From contig JAQOTA010000018.1 of the NCBI GenBank assembly GCA_029532415.1, positions 62,001 through 126,000 on the forward strand: 64,000 nucleotides of DNA, read 5' to 3'. Positions 12,942 through 23,578 of the stretch are shown here, in pieces. The notes beneath the pieces are model-generated. The model made no database searches. It was given only the letters and a program-made list of their open reading frames with translations, and was not told the DNA's origin. This stretch comes from Marasmius tenuissimus (lineage: Eukaryota; Basidiomycota; Agaricomycetes; Agaricales; Marasmiaceae). The translations under genes were made by a program, and so were the position numbers. Numbering within the stretch: the first letter of the stretch is position 1; each line of letters starts with the position of its first letter.

Positions 12942-14010
12942 TCATGCCGGGACCCAGCCCTGGTCAACGAAGTTCTTCCATTTGTGACCGACCCAGAGGT
13001 GATTGTCATTGGCCTTGGCACCTTCTCGAAATACGTCCTTCTCGTAGTCGAACGTCGTGCTCCCCTGCCCCTCGTTCCAGATTGACACAAGGTAGTTTTT
13101 TCAGGTTGCCTAGGAATTCACCTGGTACACGATTGGTAAAGACGATCTCCTTACCTTGCCTCTTTCCCCATCTCAACGACGGTGGCATGATCTCCCTCAA
13201 TGCAGAAGCACCTGTTCTCGAGCTCCTTGGGTGGAAGAGCAGTCAAAACGTGAGCAGTAAGCCCTAATGTTTGCGCATCAGCTCGCCAGGACAGAAAGGC
13301 TGGCTCAATTAGGCCCACTCACCGCCGATGTCTGCCTCGTCCGTGAACGAGACAGGCTTGTCACCCTTTCCAAGAACGTTGACTTTTCCATTCTCATCCT
13401 GACCAGTGAAAAAGGAGAGATATCCAAAGAAGGATCCGGTCCAGTTCCTGTGTCATTTGATGCTTCTGAAAGGGACGATACGTCTTGCTCACCATGATAC
13501 GATCGGAGCATAAGGAAGCTCGAGCTTCGTGAGTGATCCTGTATGATCGACGCATCGTTAGAGAAATTTATACGTCGATACTGACTAGTAAGTAGATACC
13601 TCACCGGCGAATTTATCTTTCCATACAATTATCGACTGCTCTGGACTTGGTGCGTTCGGGGCTTCGCTAGCGCCTTGAGCAACGACATCTTATTCCAAGG
13701 GGACGAACAATTTAACACCTGTCTGCTTTGCAGCCTCGGAGAGTGGATACTGCAGAGCCAAAACAGCGTTTGCAAGGGTGCAAACGACTTCGATATTGTT
13801 CTCCTTGAGAGTTTTGGCGACCTCGTCGACGTTTTCGTAGGACTCCACTCTCACCATAGCCAGCGAAGTGTCGGGAAATTTTGTAGCAAAGTTGGTGTTG
13901 GATGACTTGCGTGTCAAGATGACTGGAGTGACGCCTTTTGCGACGAAACCGTTGACCAAATGAGTGCCGATGTCGTCAATGCCAATGACCGCGAAGACTT
14001 TATTAGACAT
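12942..14010 (-). pseudogene. Broken NmrA-like/isoflavone-reductase-type NAD(P)-binding protein
   Basis: The start reads MSNKVFAVIGIDDIGTHLVN, a Rossmann fold with a degenerate glycine motif, continuing to KLFVPLE at 13693. Homologs continue with an aromatic residue here, but this copy has an in-frame TAA (13690-13692); sequence after it is still recognisably coding (DVVAQGASEAPNAPSPEQS, then GYLSFFTGQDENGKVNVLGK with DKPVSFTDEADI, and the tail HKWKNFVDQGWVPA ending at 12942). Frames near 13080-13160 also do not join through standard splice sites around a run of six As. I therefore read it as a recently inactivated gene. A sequencing error at the TAA, or an unrecognised intron, would be the alternative. 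The family binds NAD(P)H as a redox sensor or oxidoreductase. Confidence 0.65.
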
Positions 14011-14616
14011 TTCAGGAGATGGTGGGGACTCCCGACAGCTGGCTCTTTGAAGGTAACAGAAGTGAGTGAACAGTACATCGAGTCAGCCGAGCGTACCCAC
14101 TGATCGTGTCACCCGCGATCTTGTTCTCATGCTCACATTACCGCAAGTCCTTGTATGTGAGAGGGAGTCAGGAGGGAGTTGACAGTACGGGTACCACTGA
14201 GAAGGCCTTGGCGCAGAAACTTGTGAGATTAGGAAGCCCGAGAATGCGACTAAGATTTGACAAGATTGCAGCGTATCTTCACATGTATCTGGTATCTGAC
14301 CTTCACCTTGTCAGTCGTGTTGTGGGTCGGAACGCGCCATCTGGCCAGGGGAGGATAGGGGAGGATGGAGTGCAGAGCTGAGAAATGTCGTGGGAAAATC
14401 AGATCTAACGGCGTCTCGGATCCCCAAACGCTCTAGCGCTGGTCATGACTACAATGAGGACTGCAAGCTCCGGAGTCTAGCTGGTCGCTCGATGGCGAGT
14501 TTCAAACCTATGTATCGTGAACAAGAAAATCTGCATATGCATAGTGGTCCCACATAGAGGTGTTAACGATAAGTAAAATTGTGTTACAACGAAGTGATGA
14601 GGAATTAGTTCCGCGA
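14011..14616. other. Intergenic, no gene seen
   Basis: Upstream of the NmrA-like pseudogene and downstream of gene B. Only short frames; nothing supportable. Confidence 0.5.
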
Positions 14617-16315
14617 TCACAAACGTGCCTGCCTAAAAGTCGGGCGTTCATGGTGTTTTCGGAAATCCGCCTTCGTTTCCTCTGGCACCTTGATATTCCA
14701 TTCCGGAATCCTATGCTCGTACCGGAGGTTCACCTTATTCTTGATGGCTTGGCTGAGTTGGGCGTCGGTCATACGTTTGATAACGATGAGGTTTTGCTGC
14801 GTCTGGCCGTATATGACCAGCTCATTGAAGCGTTGCGGGGTGGGGATAGGGAACATGAGCCCATCGCGTTTCCCCATGTTGGGATGCCGAGAAAAGAGCA
14901 CGTAGGGACGGTGAACCCCCCATGCGGCAACCTGCTTGTCGCGTTTGAGTTCACTAGTTGCAACGGTCACCTCTTTCTCATTGACGTGCGTCTTCAGGTC
15001 ATGTCGATGATCGGGAACCCAAATCTGTAGACCTTTCATGAAGATGGCCATCGTCTCAGAGTCCAGGAGATGCGTACCTTGTCCATCTTGTCCCATTTAT
15101 CACCATCCCTAGCATAAATCTCGCAGACGATGGTCTTCGCCTGAGGACCGAAAGCGGTGGCCTTAATCCAGTCGGAGAAGTATTTCGCACTGTGAACGAG
15201 TGAACGGCCAAGTGTCAATGGCGGGGACAGAAAGGTACTGACACGCGTGGGTCGTCTGCGACGTACATGGCATACCCCCATCGGGCTGCCTCCTTCCTGT
15301 CGTGACGCCTGCCGCCCTTCTCAAGGAGTTCGATGGTGCCGATGTCCATTCCGGAATACCCAAGCAACTTGCGCTTTGGATAAGCTGTAAGCTGAAGTCC
15401 GTGCCATGGACTATGAAGGGCTTTCGTACGACGCCAGTTGGCGATCCCTTCTTGGTACGTCGACCAATTCAACCCGTTTGGACAGTACTGAAATGTCACG
15501 CCTGAATCGACCATATACATTTCAGCATCCAACATATATCGTATCGAGACTGAAGTCGTGCTGACCTAGCATCATCTCGACCCTGGTACTCTGTTTCATA
15601 CGGTCGAACAGAATCTGGTATATGGACGATCAGGTGAGGGAAGCAAGCCCGAAAAGGTGTTACTGACCATATCAGCGTAACGTTCTTGATTGTAACCGCG
15701 TATTGCACGGAAGTGAACTGTCTTGTGTTCTGCAAGACGGAAGACGCGTCGGGTTTCTTTCTGATAGACACGTGGGGATGGTGGCTCACTGTCGTACACC
15801 TCATCGTAGGTGACCAGCCGTATGAGACGACGATCCTTTCCATGCTGATCCTTGACCATGAAATAATATAGCGCCCTGTCCATCCTACAGAGAAGGCCGA
15901 GCGTCAGCTACTACACCTATAGAATGTCATGAGACAGGCCGTACATGGCTTTGCTCGAGTTTCGGGAAACTATGGCCAGCTTCGCCCCGTTCTTGAGGAT
16001 GTCGGCCACAATCCGAGGAATGTCAGGATAGAGCTGGCACTTGTGGTTCGCATTGCTGAGAAGGTTGTCGGTCACGAAGAGTACGACGACATATAAGGTA
16101 TACGAGAGACTCACGTTCGGTCCCGGACTATGTGATCGTTCACCCGGTGGATGTTATCTTCGATCTTTGGACGAGCTCCAGGTCCCTTTCCCCAGGTGTT
16201 CTTGTCAAGGTTTCCTGAGAAGATACACCAGCTTTCAAAACGTTCAGCGATTTGGATAGGGAGGGGCAACAGAAGAAACCCACTCTGTGGCTAACGCGAC
16301 AACCTTTGGGTACAT
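14617..16315 (-). CDS. Gene B: MDP-1-like pseudophosphatase fused to ART-like domain
   Basis: About 430 residues, paralogous to gene A over its first half. First exon 16315-16284 (32 nt) encodes MYPKVVALATD, then WCIFSGNLDKNTWGKGPG, YPDIPRIVADILKNG, LAIVSRNSSKAM, MDRALYYFMVKD and LNWSTYQEGIANW. The HAD active site is lost: the nucleophile Asp of ALDTD is Ala (ALATD), the motif III Lys is Arg (HFRAI), and the acidic pair DD is DR (LFDRM). The second half begins in the same exon (about 15535-15260): LLGYSGMDIGTIELLEKGG, WGYAMYVADDPRVAKYF, IVCEIYARDGDKWDKMDKI, WVP. This layout resembles ADP-ribosyltransferase/PARP-like folds, with the usual first-strand His replaced by Ser (GYSG). The last ~150 residues are not recognised. 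An upstream in-frame Met exists at 16480; I chose 16315 by match to A. The ART reading is tentative. Confidence 0.75.
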
Positions 16316-17137
16316 GATGAACAATCCAGGGTGTATGAGCGATGGGTTTATAAGTGGTGACTTTATATCGTCGGCCCTCAAAAGGCCCTGTTCGTTTGGC
16401 AGCAGGAATTCTTGTCTGTCCGAGACGCTCACGTCAGAGTCAATATTAAGTGGGATCAAGGGCTCCCTATTGAGCTGCACTCTCCAAGCCTAAACATTGA
16501 CAACCATGGTATAGGATGTGTGACTTCAAGTTGCGACGTCTATTGAGCGGCTGACCGTGTACCTTCTGACTGGTTGGAGTTTATTGATTCGGAGTTTGTG
16601 ACCATATTTCATGTCAACGTAGCGCTTGGGCGCGAATGTTGTTTCTGCAAAGGTGACTGTCAACACGAAGGGCACATATGCTATGGATGAATCGGCCGCT
16701 TACCGATTGAACCGATTGAACCGATATACACCACTTTCTATCTTCAGCAAATCTTTGAGCGCGAGTCTGACGATCCTGAGTATGTGAAAATACAACACGT
16801 CAATCGATAGCGACACTTGTGCATAGAACATGTCAGGAATTTCGTTCATTGACGGGATTCATGACAGAAATGAGGGTGGAGGATCCAGGGAGGCTCTTTA
16901 AAAGGCATTGCATTGTGGGAAGAAGAAGAGGGACAGAATTCATTACCTAAGTAGTCAGCCGGCTTTCTTCCAACTCCGGTATCTTCATGAACTTGACTTC
17001 CATCGAGCCGAACACACTGACAGCAACATGTGCCCCAAGGGGGAGATGAAAAGCCAAATGTCGTCCAGAGTTCTTCCTTCAACCGCCTTCGAATCCGCCC
17101 AAATTGCAGGGAAACCCAAACCAACCGCTACCACACT
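16316..17137. other. Divergent intergenic between genes B and C
   Basis: The 822 bp between the divergent starts of the ART-like and kinase-like paralogs. No coding region is supportable. It must hold both promoters; I see no clear TATA element or shared motif. Confidence 0.5.
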
Positions 17138-19055
17138 ATGACCATCAAAGCCATCGTTTTTGAACTCAAGTGCGCTCTCAGGTTCACCTCTCACCGAAGC
17201 TATTGTTGACGTTTCCTTGTGGGTAGTTGGACTGTATGGAGCGGCAAACTCGACCCTCAAAAATGGGGGAAAGGTCGCACAGCCAGCCCCAAACTCGAAG
17301 ACAACCTCGAACGGGACGTTTCAGACAAGCACTTGATTCGCGATGTTAGGTGAGAAGGATCGACATCCGGTCTTCCAATGATGATGAACAGTCTTCCTTC
17401 AGCGACTACTCCCGCGAGATACGCCTCTTTCACGACATACCAAAGATCATCCATGACAAAAAAGAGACGTATTCCCCTTGGTTTCGTCTCGAAGGACTCA
17501 CCACGAGCAATGTAAGTCCCTCAGCCGTGGCCTATGTGACCAAGATCGACCCAAAGACTCCATAGATGTGACCGAGCACTCTATCTCTTCGAATACCCAG
17601 ATGAAAACCAACGGGACAAACCAATAATCGAGGTCGTCGACTACAACGAGACAGGCAATGGTACGTGCACTCGTATGATTTCTCAAAAACGACTAGGTAC
17701 ATCAATGCTAATGACCTCACAGGCGACTTTATAAGCATCTTCAACAACGTTAAGGATTGGGCGTCCGCTCAAGGAAGTGAAATCGTACGTTGACCCCCAG
17801 GGTTCTTCTGTCTCGGCTGCTCTCAAACGCTATCCAGCTCTTCTTCGACTGCCATGAGGAGAGCCTCAAAGTCAATCGCGAGTTAAGTGAGTTGATAGAG
17901 CGCGCCTACAGGCCCGACCATCTATCTGACTTTCCGAACATAGGCGTTCCCGTGGAGATCGTCAGCCATCGTACCGGAGTAACATGGGAGATATACAATC
18001 GAGCCCTTGAGAAGTACGGTCACAGCGGCGGCGGCGACAACAGTCATGGAGGCGGAAAAGGACCTGATACACCTTATTGTACGACCTCACGATTCCCCGC
18101 ATCGTCAGTCCTCACTTAGACTAATTGTTCAACCAGACGGTCAACCAAAAACGGGCAAACTTCTCGGCGAAGGAAAATTCTCCAAAGTCTACGAAGCCGC
18201 CGACGACAAAGACGCGGTAATCAAGGTGCTCAAAAACTGGACCACAGAGCAACGTCATCGTCTCCTCGAAATCTACGCCGTCATCAAAACCGGTCGCCCT
18301 TTCGACCCAGGCAACAATCAACAAGACCAGTATCTTCTCATGATCGCCTTGGAGCTCCGTAACCTCAACATGATACACGAGCTGAAGGATCCAAAACCCG
18401 AAGACTTCTCTGGTTGGTTCAAGATGAAAAAGATCGAAGGGACCCACATCTGGAAACACCATCTGTACAAGAAACATCCATTCAGTGTCAAGTTCCAAGA
18501 GTTCGTCAGGGCGTGCATGCACCTTGCCATGGACGGGATCGAGCATGTTGTCAAGACGTATGGTGTCGAGCATTGGTTAGGGTCCCGCCACATCATATCG
18601 TTCCGAGTCCGTACTTATCAATACTCACAGCGATGCGCATTTCAAGAATGTAGTCTTTGACTTTGATGGCGACAAGCCTGTGCGAGCGAGCCTTCTGGAT
18701 TGGTATGTTAGTTCTCTGTAACGCTCGAGGAGCCTTGTCGCTGACGAGTTTCAGGGGTATCGCCGTCAAAATGAACTGGGACGGTAGTCGATACGTCAGA
18801 GGGGATGATTTCCAACTCATCGTCCCCAAGTATCAAGACTCTAAGCCTGGCTTGAAATACACCCCCGACGAATTCGTGAGTTTGGGCTCGTGTGACTGTT
18901 TCGTGAACTTACACATGCGAACGACATAGCGACGCTATTGGATCGCGTGGATGGTCAAGACGGAGTACACTGCTCTCTGGTCGAGGAATGCCATCACAGA
19001 AAAAGACGGTCAGGAGTTCTTGAAAGATCTAGATTGGTGGTATCATCGTTCCTAA
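17138..19055 (+). CDS. Gene C: MDP-1-like pseudophosphatase fused to protein-kinase/APH-like domain
   Basis: About 450 residues. The first exon (17138-17169, 32 nt) encodes MTIKAIVFELN, continuing WTVWSGKLDPQKWGKGR, then HDIPKIIHD, CDRALYLFEY, IEVVDY, LFFDCHEES and VTWEIYNRALEKY. The HAD signature DxD reads ExN and the acidic pair reads DC, so phosphatase activity is unlikely. A Gly-rich linker (GHSGGGDNSHGGGKG) ends at the intron 18079-18136, which has a CTAAT branch-like site and joins in phase to a kinase fold: glycine loop LGEGKFSKVYEA, lysine AVIKVL, catalytic loop HCDAHFKN (formed across the intron 18569-18632) and LLDWGIAV in place of DFG. These core residues are intact. One junction at about 17470-17566 does not splice cleanly with consensus sites: the good GTAAGT donor leaves the wrong phase, so that exon end is uncertain or damaged. 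Confidence 0.78.
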
Positions 19056-19389
19056 TCTCAATAAGGCATCTGCTTCGGCATATCGTCGATTGCTGTCGTG
19101 AATACCCAAGAATTGTGCATTGTCACCGTCACCCCTTGGACTTATGTTTGCGGAAAGCATGGCAAGATATAGAACGTCGGCCGAGCCTACCGTGATCATC
19201 GTGTCGCTCGTGGTGAATAGTTGGATGTGGGAGGGAACTAGGAGGGAATCGACGCCACCAAGGTATTTTGATATTGAAATCGACGCCGAGCAACAAATTG
19301 AGAAGAGATAGCAAGTCTGTACATACTACCCCGCCTATAATGATATGGGAGAACGAGGACCAAATCGGCCAATTGATGGGTATAGCGGG

Positions 19390-20145
19390 CTAATCAAAGA
19401 TTCGATTCAGGAGACGAACGAGGGACATGTTCAAACCAGACCGCGGCGTGGGTGTCGGTTCGTGCTCGTTGGTGCATGGTTCCGTCTTGAGGCGGACATT
19501 GAACGTTGCCCATGCCTGGGCCCAAAAGCCTGAAGGGAGGAGAGCGTTGTCGATAGGCCATGGAGTGAATTCCCTTGCTTCATCAAAGGCCAAGACGGAG
19601 TTGAAAAGGAGTGAAGTACTACGAAGGGTGGTTAGGAACTGGAAGGGAAACAAGGGTCCATGCTTGAATGTTACCCTCGAATTCACTCGTAACGACTTCG
19701 CCTCGGTTTCTCCGGTTGTCGAGCGTGAGCGGTAAACCTGGGGTCTTTAGGCAAGGCGAACGTTCGGACTGCCTCGAGCAGTCGCATCTATCCAAAGGTA
19801 AAAGAGATGTGTTGGCGAACGTTTAACATGATGTTACGCCGTCAAAGCCTTGGGTAGGAATGATAGCAACGAGTATAATTGTGCTTGCTCTGGTACCAGC
19901 CCATGAGAAGTCGAAGGCGAGAGTTCACGATTTGAAGTGGAGATACCGGGGAACGATCGGGACGCGTCTTGAATGAAGCGAGGGCGATATCGAGTAAATC
20001 GCCCTGTCGCAGGCGGAGAGAGCCATCGGGAACCATCTCTCGTCCTGTACGAGCCTATTCAGTCTGAACGATCAGTTCATCAAACAACTGGCTACTCACC
20101 TAGTACCATGCAGATAAAGAGAGGGCCCGTGGTTTCATCGCTCAT
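19390..20145 (-). CDS. Possible uncharacterised gene
   Basis: Weak case. From an ATG at 20145 (MSDETTGPLFICMVL) a GTGAGT intron leads to VPDGSLRLRQGDLLDIALAS and SPVSPLQIVNSRLRLLMG; further 3', a frame to a stop at 19390 includes FTPWPIDNALLPSGFWAQAW and ends SLVRLLNRIFD. The pieces have coding-like composition but I could not join the middle exons in phase and recognise no family. It could be a decayed gene or chance frames. Confidence 0.28.
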
Positions 20146-21183
20146 TGTACCTGTCCGTTCCGAATGACCGAATACCGCTACTCTTCTCCATGCACAGATC
20201 GAATGGTCGAGTGCTTGTCGGGAACATTGTATCCATCAATGAAAATGAGAATGAGCGTGCAAGTATTCGACCAGTCCGTCCTCGTTGTACGATTGGGCGA
20301 TGCCATAAATATCAGGCTTGGAGTCAGCCGACGGGAGGAAAACAAGAATGCGGAGGGTCTCGTAGGAGTGTTGCAGTGTATAAGGTGAATGATAATTAAT
20401 TTGTATTCCGGTGAATTTGATGCAAGCTGAGCGCGGTTGAATTGCCATAGCGCTGCTGAGCCAATCTACCCTCATGGCCGTCTTTGGCCGTGTCTGTATA
20501 ACTGGATCTATCATCAGCTCGTTCCCGGTGCCCAGCGCTCTTGGTGCCTCAACTTCAATCAGTATAAGCAAATACAAGATTGAGGGGATCAACACATACC
20601 TTGATCTAGTTTGAACGTTTACTTGACCGTCGTTGCAAGCTGGGCAAATTGACGAGCCGCAACGCCAATTTGTCATGACCACGTGGCAATACTGTGCCGG
20701 CAAACTCCGGCAAATTGTTGAGTTCCACTGCCACTCATGTTTCAAACACCTCTCTTTCTTATCACCGACACGGCACCCAGCAAGTCAGAACTCCCCGAAA
20801 AGATCTCCCTGGCGCACCATTAGCTGACAAAATGACGCCAACCTCTACCAAAGATGCTTCAAGCTCGCATCGTCATGTCTCCAGAGCACTATTGATTTGG
20901 ATATCGCGACTCTATCACTCCGAACTCGATTATAGAATGGAGAATTCAGACATTGTTTTGTCGTTTCATCTATTCATAACGTGCCTTGATGATCATCACA
21001 GTTCGGGACTCCCGTTAATCTTGCTGGGGCCTAGCGAGGCTGTCCTCCGACGACAATTCAATCTGACAAGACTTTTGCCTGAAGTAATGGCAACCTGTGG
21101 TATCTATCCGCTTCCGTCTACCGTTTACCGTGATCTCCTTGCCTCGAGGTTGTGTTGGAGTCCTCAAAAATTTTCAGCGGACT
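20146..21183. other. Intergenic with unsupported frames
   Basis: A 169-codon minus-strand frame (20236-20745) and a 175-codon plus-strand frame (20694-21221) overlap each other here. Neither shows a recognisable domain, and the plus-strand one runs through the TATA region of the next gene, so I treat both as chance frames. Confidence 0.45.
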
Positions 21184-21191
21184 TATATAAA
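21184..21191 (+). promoter_or_regulatory. TATA box of the adenylate-forming enzyme gene
   Basis: TATATAAA lies 89 bp before the ATG at 21280 and is followed by the pyrimidine-rich leader common before fungal starts. Confidence 0.55.
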
Positions 21192-21279
21192 GGCATGTTG
21201 TATCTCTTTGTTTTTAGTTGACCCTCATCTCTGGACGCCCCTCCCTTTTCCGACTCCCCCTCCTCTTTCAAACCTCACC

Positions 21280-23251
21280 ATGTTCAGGACACATCTCGAT
21301 GTCCTTGAGTCAAGTTCTCTTTCATATCCATCCGAGCCCGTCTTCCGAATACCAGTTCTCCGCTCATCGCCGTCAGATAGCTTTCAATGGGACACGATAT
21401 CGTATCGGAGATTCCACGACGACGTATTGTTATTCTCTCGGTACTGGGCACGGAAGCTGAGACGGGATAACATTCCCCAAAGATCAGTCATAGGGCTATG
21501 GTATCGCACCCCCCATTTACCTCTTTACCCATGCCTTTCTAACTCGTATGTGTCATAGGATTGCCGGGACCACATACCAAGACGTTCTCCACATATACGG
21601 TCTATCCCGCGCGGGCTACATCCCCCAGCTCTTCAGTATCAAACTCCCGAACCCGGAGGTCATATTCGAGTTACTAAACAAATCTCATGCGCGCGCACTG
21701 ATTTGCGACGACAACTTTTACGGAATAGCAGGACAAAGTCCCGTGCCACTCCACGTTGCCGTCGGACTCTCGGGGATAGATGGTCATGGAGGCAACGAGG
21801 CGTTACCATTGCCTGAATTGCCATCCGTGCGGGCTGACGATATTGCGTTCTACTTTCACACGAGCGGGTCCACCTCAGGGAGCCCAAAACTCGTACCGTG
21901 TAGTTATACATGGTTGAACTCGGTCGTTGAGAAATCTCAACAAGCCTGCACCCCCTACCATTCTGATCGTCGCGACGTTGTTACTTGGATGTAAGCCTAC
22001 CTCCCTACGATTCTCTCCTAGTTGATAGCTCGGGTGCTGATGATTCGATCTCTTTTTTTTTACTCACAGGGGAAGTATGTGCCACATAGGTCAAACATTC
22101 AGTAAGCGCTTCCGTCGTCCCGGATCATTTGGAGACACGTCGACTTACCGACCAACTTTTCTTTCTATTTTCAGTGTTGATCGGGAGTCTCCAACACGGG
22201 GCCTGTGTCGTCCAACCGACCTCGATGCCATTCTCGGCCCAAGAGTTGATGGATATGATCTCGAACGCGGGAGTAAACCGGCTATGGGCGTTCGCTGCTT
22301 TCCTCTCTCTCCATTTCAAATCGTCTCGTCTAGATCCCAAATTAGAGTCGATGCTTACCGCTCTTGACGAAATCCTGACGTCTGGGATGCCTCTTCCCCG
22401 GGAAGATGTTGAATACGCGGGTAGAGCAGGGTTTGCATTGCGGGTGAGTAACCAATCATTCGTTCAGTCTCAGCGTCCGAGAAAGCTTGTACTGATGCCT
22501 ATTTTTTGCCCCTTTTTTCATCACTAGAACGTATTTGGCAGCACTGAAGCCGGCGCCACTCTGTTGTCCTCCCGTGGGCATGGGCAAAGCTCGGGAGCAC
22601 TGAGTACTCTCGATGGCGTTTCCTACCTCTTCAAACCCATCCATCAAACCCCAACACCCGGGGCGCATCAGTCTACCGCGCAGATGCTCGAGTTTATTAT
22701 CTTGGCTGAATCGCCGGACTGTCCCGACGCGTCCCTCCGTGCAGATGACGGACACTTCCATACTGGAGATCTATTCATGGAGATCGAGGGAGGTAAATAT
22801 GTGTTCTGCGGGAGAGACGATGATTGGATCAAGAGCCAGAATAGCTTGAGGTGTGATACCAAGTAAGTGTCTCTTTCCCTATCCTTGGTTTATGATGAGA
22901 TGAGGGCCTAACGTACAATTGGTGTTTAGGGCTATTGAAGACAATGCACGCGCAATGTGCGGGAGTATCATCGCCGATTGTATTGTCGTGGGTACTGGTC
23001 GTCCCTCCCCGACGATCTTTGTGGAACCTTCGGTAGATATGGCCGAAGCCAAACTTAAGAAGGACATTCTCCGAAAGACCCGGTTATTCCACTCCAGAAG
23101 GTATCTTCATGAACGAATAGTCTCTGACAAGTTCATTGTCGTCGTCCCGAGGGGTTCGCTGCCTCGGCCCGCAACTAAAGGAAATATCCGTAGGGCTGCG
23201 GTGGAGGAGATGTGGAGGGATACACTGGACAGGATATACTGTGGAGCCTAA
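21280..23251 (+). CDS. Standalone adenylate-forming (ANL superfamily) enzyme
   Basis: Acyl/amino-acid-activating enzyme of about 540 residues in six exons, beginning MFRTHLDVLESSSLSY. Core motifs are in order: phosphate loop FHTSGSTSGSPKLVP (about 21850), NVFGSTEAG (A5), DGHFHTGDLF (A7), CGRDDDWIKSQN (A8) and RPATKGNIRR, whose Lys matches the A10 lysine. Introns (about 21500-21558, 21990-22070, 22102-22173, 22444-22527 and 22863-22929) all restore phase. There is no carrier-protein, condensation or reductase domain in or beside the gene, so it is not a full NRPS or reductase and no biosynthetic cluster is visible. The gene resembles the adenylation half of fungal NRPS-like/aminoadipate-reductase-type proteins. 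The substrate cannot be told from sequence. The next gene is convergent. Confidence 0.85.
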
Positions 23252-23578
23252 GGCAGGAGAAATGGGTCCCAGCAGGTCATCTCATTTCGACGTATGAGGG
23301 TCAGAGCCCGGAGCTTGGCCCTGTGGCGTTTTCGCACCTATCATTATGCTAACCTATGCTCATTGCCTTCACTCTACTACTCTAGTTCAAGTTCTTACCT
23401 AGTACACATCGTTATAATTTATATTCTTAGAGACTTAGAACAATCATCATCACAAGACATCTGTAGCAATAGTTTTACGCGTATCAACCATCGATAATTT
23501 AGAGTACATCCCAATAGGCACCATTGCATCTGGTATAAAAAGTAACCTTCGTCTTTACCCAACCCAACGCTCCACCTT
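23252..23578. other. Convergent 3' intergenic
   Basis: Short space between two convergent genes, rich in T and A and containing the likely polyadenylation regions of both. No gene. Confidence 0.5.

Noticed and set aside
18046..18119. Kinase ORF overlapping the HAD ORF in another frame, suggesting two genes or a frameshift
   Set aside because: The intron 18079-18136, with a CTAAT branch-like site, restores phase and makes one fusion gene.
20694..21221. 175-codon plus-strand ORF
   Set aside because: No domain, and it runs across the TATA box of the next gene; it overlaps another long frame on the opposite strand.
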